A stretch of DNA of 64,000 nucleotides, taken from NCBI GenBank assembly GCA_029260795.1, contig JAJDCO010000010.1, positions 22,164-86,163 on the forward strand, read 5' to 3'. Both the position numbers and the translations under genes were made by a program. A model generated the notes under the pieces. That model saw nothing but the letters and a program-made list of their open reading frames with translations. It made no database searches and was not told the origin of the DNA. Shown here in pieces: positions 62,301 to 64,000 of this stretch (its first letter is position 1; each line of letters opens with the position of its first letter). The stretch comes from Planctomycetota bacterium (GTDB lineage: Bacteria > Planctomycetota > OFTM77).

Positions 62301-63062
62301 CTCGAATCGAAAGAGCCCGTCATCGCGGTTGAGCCCGACGCCGCCGAGGAGAAGGCGGAGATCGCCGAGCGAGCTCAAGAAATCGATACGAAGGGAGCCC
62401 CGGCTGAGGCATCGACTCTCGAAGAGGGCGTGACCGAGGAGGCGACTCCGGACACTCCGCTCGCCGAGGAGAGCGAGGAATCGGAGCCCGAGCTGCGACC
62501 CGATGGTTCGAGCGCCTGGGTGAAGGTTCCGATCGAGACGATCGGTGATTCGACGAGCTTCGAGGACGCCGCGTACGAGGACACGCTCATCGAGCTGATC
62601 AAGAAGATCGTCGAGGTCGAAGGGCCCGTGCACCGACATCGTGTCATGCGCTGCTTGATGAAGAGCCACGATGTCTCACGTGCCACGAGCAAGGTCAAGG
62701 AGCGGGTCCATGAGCTGGTCGAGCGAGCGGCCGCGCGGAAGGTCGTGACCGTGGCTGACGAGTTCGTATGGCACCGCGATCAAGATCGCGAGCACTTCCA
62801 GGCCTTTCGAAGCGGAGACGCTCGCGGCAAGACACGCTCTCCGGAGCTCGTAGCGCCCGAGGAGATCGCGGCCGCCCTGCGACGTGTCCTGAAGGGTGCG
62901 ATCGCGCTCCCGGAGGAGGACCTGTTTCGGGCCGCGGGGCAGCTCCTGGGCTATCGTCGCACGACCGACAAGCTCAAGGTCGCACTCGAATCGGGCCTGG
63001 CGCTGGTCATCGAGCGGAGAGGAGCCGTTCGAGACGGCGAGCGCATCCGATTGCCGTCGTGA
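56397..63062 (+). CDS. giant DUF4011 helicase-nuclease with transglutaminase-like domain
   Basis: 2221 aa. Visible order: a helical N-terminus (1-185); an Ig-like β region (about 205-310, VRLTNPTEHPLEELTLALQ); a transglutaminase-like domain (about 325-490) with Cys in HRMGTCLDL (C417) and His in VEGHAFPG (H443); DUF4011 start RIERWKERLLDLSLRNRLLNY (about 589); an SF1 helicase with Walker A GPPGTGKSQT (about 902), Walker B FDEASQIP (about 1533), GDSKQLPP, and motif VI LNVAITRAREQLRVFS (about 1773), interrupted by a long helical insert; a Vsr/MTES_1575-like PD-(D/E)XK domain (about 1837-1945, FRIDLAV…AIVCDG); an acidic linker; and a DUF3320-like C-terminus (about 2060-2221). It probably unwinds and cuts nucleic acid. 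This architecture is found in suspected anti-phage proteins. It stands alone without a methylase partner. Confidence 0.9.
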   Translation: MEELARAMPYRLTRRVREILPPADTLWVTLALLLARRHELRTALLHEEMERTQEAELVTLDPEARAKRLRELVRDRALSYPRDDDRFDRCLRLQGAERTEACLQHLRSFSGPDGERVRSPQVLEGVRWLGESEALGEVLEELLTMALEAPECDDEGFAALERAVLDQLLGGTEDRAVRDAWQRFHGAAETDVRVATSAAESTRVTVTLEYDRRLNWAMERNGIPIVHQVRLTNPTEHPLEELTLALQAGPGFGPRFETGVPAIPAGGTFTLRRPDLVLDEPRLRTARERERGQLQLEVRSASRLLVRESWPIELLAYNEWDRASLPELLAAFVLPNHPAIATVLETVRDCLESATGDPTLAGYHDRSRRRVEQTVAAVYTALQELDITYVMPPASYESSGQKIRLPDEILEHRMGTCLDLTVLIAACLEHAGLHPVLVLVEGHAFPGCWALEDWLPVPATDDHHSVRKLVEAEEIFVFDSSTLTQRPRSEFTAAVTEARRRLADSRQFEGVVDVRSARIAQVLPLPFHVDPSPVPTPPLPVAGPATLARPTRPESTSVSTEKPPATAPVPATAAEGIAAEPAAPESSAGRIERWKERLLDLSLRNRLLNYSPSRSKSIVLAVPELDLLEDQLAGDGALRFEPRIEVGDDPRAHELQATRGADDQLAAQRRALLERQRVLTEHAATDLDRRLNEIARQARTEVEESGASTLYLAIGLLRWYESDTSDKPRTAPILLYPVELRRQSARESYRVQARDDEPRLNDTLFEKLRITFGLEFDELQTLPLDEAGVDVAQVLRTLRRAVARLPKFEVLDEAHLSFFSFTKYLMWRDLDRHREALLRSPLVDHLVAGGGTPWPEQEPFPEPRALDRSDPPCRVPLVLDADSSQLAAIQAGVSGRTFVLQGPPGTGKSQTIANLIGACLAAGQRVLFVAEKRAALDVVARRLRQVGLGDDCLELHSNKANKRAVVEELARVLEQKRVAGKIDLEPTRRRVESAAARLNGYVDHLHEISPVGRSYFSAAARLGELEDAPRVGLDLEAVAATTRETFEQHLEALSALGDAARDLPHLVGHPFAACRVTEWSRLQAREWEAALARSIEAAERVQSAQSAAARRLGLAPELPLAALDSVVWMLRLLAAGVPEGADSLLSRSDRRTAIARLEGLLEPAKQRAELMAKLSEHFEPRIVEADLNAWLAAFRRHARSMALVRWWSLRKARAELAAFRIQAHRSAVDTLQDLERAIQAQELGRALEREQAFLSEALGAHARGAETDFEAVGRLVAFVRDWGEAASQLRAAIGEHPVVRPPALPSAEAEAALAPLLEVLPGFRSELAELVRQLGVDRAEAFSGGGGVETVSAIVERAKSWRASLPMLRDWARFVGAEEAVRDRGLTALARALRRDELRAGELGSAFERAFWEAWLDHRAQEIDALRSFNGRDHDRVVRRFQKADQELIEAGGGSIAAALAEHRPELMGEAVAGSEVGLLQREARKKRRHLSVRRLLEQIPHLLPRLKPCLLMSPLSIAQYLPASREPFDVVIFDEASQIPTHDAVGAIARGRQVIVVGDSKQLPPTSFFHVDLSEIEEDPTDGMWVQELESILDECMASGLPACMLEWHYRSRDERLITFSNWKYYDNRLHTFPAPGITAAELGVSWQWVEGVFDRGKSRTNRAEAEAVAAWVVECLRDSDRAGRSIGVVTFNQAQQMLIEDLLDGARREHPEIEPYFDDRAVEPVFVKNLENVQGDERDVILFSVTYGPDVDGKVSMNFGPLNRDGGERRLNVAITRAREQLRVFSTLRPEDIDLNRTRAVGAEHLKDFLRFADQGPSALAERLVATPEAAGLTSLEQSIAERLRERGHDIELAVGCAGFRIDLAVRDPQEPDQHCLAIVCDGASYRMAPMARDRDRIRESVLENLGWSVHRVWSLDWWHDADSELERLEKAIKKATQPGRRRRLRRGANLELAESTPVVSEPAVALESKEPVIAVEPDAAEEKAEIAERAQEIDTKGAPAEASTLEEGVTEEATPDTPLAEESEESEPELRPDGSSAWVKVPIETIGDSTSFEDAAYEDTLIELIKKIVEVEGPVHRHRVMRCLMKSHDVSRATSKVKERVHELVERAAARKVVTVADEFVWHRDQDREHFQAFRSGDARGKTRSPELVAPEEIAAALRRVLKGAIALPEEDLFRAAGQLLGYRRTTDKLKVALESGLALVIERRGAVRDGERIRLPS

Positions 63063-63161
63063 CAACAATCGATTCACAGAGTGTCGTCAAACTTCGAGCC
63101 GCGTTCGTCCAATGATGTTGTCGTCTCGCACTCGAGGCTCCATTCGCCGAGGAGATGGTTC

Positions 63162-63452
63162 ATGTGGATTGCGGTCTTTGTCGTGCTGCTCCTCCTCGCC
63201 GCTCTCGACCTCACTTGGCTCTGGAAGACCTCACGCTCGAGAGAGCGGCAGATCTTCTCCCCGTTCACACTCGCCAGCCAGGCTCTCTTCGCGATCCTGG
63301 CCGCGATCCACATCGGCCCGCTGGCGTTCGAGTCCTTCTCGATCGCGCGAGCCGTTCAGATCACCGAGCTGAGCTTCGTCGGCCTCATGCTCCTCGGCTT
63401 CGTCGTGGATATCGCTTGGCTGCGCGCGAGAGGTCGGGAAAGCAACGGTTGA
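63162..63452 (+). CDS. small three-helix membrane protein
   Basis: ATG 63162 (MWIAVFVVLL) has GGAG 9 bases upstream; the track start at 63081 is earlier and lacks this. 96 aa with three hydrophobic helices (about 2-18, 35-52, 65-85), a basic loop after helix 1 (KTSRSRERQ) and a basic C-terminus. No family recognised. It lies 99 bases after the helicase gene on the same strand; a perfect palindrome starts 1 base after its stop. Confidence 0.6.
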   Translation: MWIAVFVVLLLLAALDLTWLWKTSRSRERQIFSPFTLASQALFAILAAIHIGPLAFESFSIARAVQITELSFVGLMLLGFVVDIAWLRARGRESNG

Positions 63453-63453
63453 G

Positions 63454-63478
63454 TGATCTCTTGCATTGCAAGAGATCA
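63454..63478 (+). terminator. long perfect palindrome after the small membrane gene
   Basis: TGATCTCTTGCA-t-TGCAAGAGATCA, 12-base arms around one base, directly after the stop codon. As RNA it would form a stable 10-bp hairpin; as DNA it could be an operator. No U-run follows. Confidence 0.55.
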
Positions 63479-64000
63479 GCGGACGGAAGTGCGTCGGGCG
63501 CCCATTTTATGGGTGAATGAGCCCTCTCGCCGGCGTGTCGCCAGGAATAACCGATCGTTCGGTTTGGAGTCGACTCTTCTGCCAGTATCCGTGAGGCGCT
63601 ATCCGGCGAGAGTCGAGGCCTGCAAGGCCGGCCTTCTAACAGCCCGGGGCGAAGCCCCGGGAACGGCGACGTTCTTTGGTTCAAGACACTCCCATCGAGC
63701 CGCGCAAGCCCTGTAAGGGTGCCATCGGCGGCCGACGGATTCTGGGCGACCTGGAGCCAATCACGGGGTGGACGAACCGCGGGACGATGGAGGGAGAGTG
63801 CCCCTTCAGGGCACGCGAACGTCGACGTCGAGAGAGGTGAGAAGAATTGGCGTTCCGATACCCCAGGTTCCGGCGGCGCGCTTCGCGCGTCGCGCCGCCT
63901 CCACCTGGGGCTGTTTGATCGCCGGCCCTTCAGGCCTCGCAACCGTCTTTTTCACGTCCGCTTGTTCGGCGCCCGTCGTCGTCGTTCCGAAGAATGATGC
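63479..64000. other. gene-free right end
   Basis: About 520 bases without a credible gene. The first ~120 bases show nothing noteworthy; the rest is the repeat cluster described separately. Confidence 0.6.
63600..63990. repeat. cluster of hairpin repeats, planctomycete-type intergenic element
   Basis: Consecutive structures: ggcctgcaaggccggcc, CCCGGGGC-gaa-GCCCCGGG (63643-63661), caagccctgtaagggtgcc, ccccttcagggcacg, a long stem CCCCAGGT…ACCTGGGG enclosing GGCGGCGCG…CGCGCCGCC (63861-63910), and gcccttcaggcctcg. The combination of 'CCCTTCAGGGC' and 'CCCCAGG…CCTGGGG' blocks is what I recall from dispersed intergenic repeats of Planctomycetota genomes. Small ORFs across it are not believable. 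The window ends inside or just after it. Confidence 0.6.

Overview
This is a gene-dense, high-GC bacterial chromosome segment. Most of it (about 12.9-55.3 kb) is a flagellar biosynthesis and regulation cluster, flanked by housekeeping genes on the left and by a very large helicase-nuclease protein and a repeat-rich region on the right. Several things together suggest Planctomycetota: a HEAT-repeat protein, coaE next to rho, a solitary divergent YchF GTPase, GT-rich intergenic hairpins of the CCCGGGGC-gaa-GCCCCGGG and CCCTTCAGGG type, and an N-terminally decorated DUF4011 helicase. This assignment is an inference from style and memory, with no marker-gene tree behind it. No rRNA, tRNA, CRISPR array or insertion sequence was seen.

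Left part (1-12.9 kb): the 3' part of a HEAT-repeat protein gene, an SLT-type lytic transglycosylase, the coaE-rho pair (minus strand), a membrane-anchored coiled-coil protein with a BRCT-like C-terminus, tatC, a YchF/OLA1-like GTPase, cinA, a Bax-inhibitor-1 family membrane protein, and a cytochrome oxidase subunit III-like gene coupled to a 57-aa membrane peptide. Three clear sigma-70 type promoters (before the BRCT gene, tatC and coxC) and several terminator-like hairpins separate these units.

Flagellar part (12.9-55.3 kb) is arranged in blocks. (a) flgJ-like rod-binding protein and a HDOD protein. (b) fliK-flgD-flgE on the minus strand behind an excellent sigma-54 promoter (GGGCACATCGATTGC), with a divergent flgM-like gene. 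(c) Minus-strand fliO-fliP-fliQ-fliR-flhB-flhA, then flhF-flhG-small membrane protein-fliA followed by a Zn-ribbon peptide and three exported proteins, two of them lipoproteins. (d) Plus-strand flagellin 1, a glycosyltransferase, flagellin 2 (behind a near-consensus sigma-28 promoter), fliD, fliS and a FliT-like chaperone. (e) A second HDOD protein on the minus strand. (f) One very long plus-strand gene train: a secretin-N-like/TPR protein, a second TPR protein, a soluble histidine kinase, an NtrC-type activator, flgB-flgC-fliE-fliF-fliG-fliH-fliI-fliJ-motE-like-motA-motB-second motB-like-fliL-fliM-fliN, and a gene with an anti-sigma-type zinc finger. The cascade can be read from the DNA: the kinase/NtrC pair with sigma-54 should drive the hook operon, and FliA held by FlgM should drive at least flagellin 2. 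The distal rod genes flgF/flgG, the ring genes flgA/H/I, flgK/flgL and chemotaxis genes are not in the window.

Right part (55.3-64 kb): a short DUF1579-like secreted protein that looks truncated, a gap with one doubtful small ORF, a 2221-aa protein combining a transglutaminase-like domain, DUF4011, an SF1 helicase, a Vsr/MTES_1575-like nuclease domain and a DUF3320-like tail (candidate genome-defence protein), a 96-aa membrane protein, and finally about 0.5 kb of hairpin-forming repeat sequence with no credible gene.
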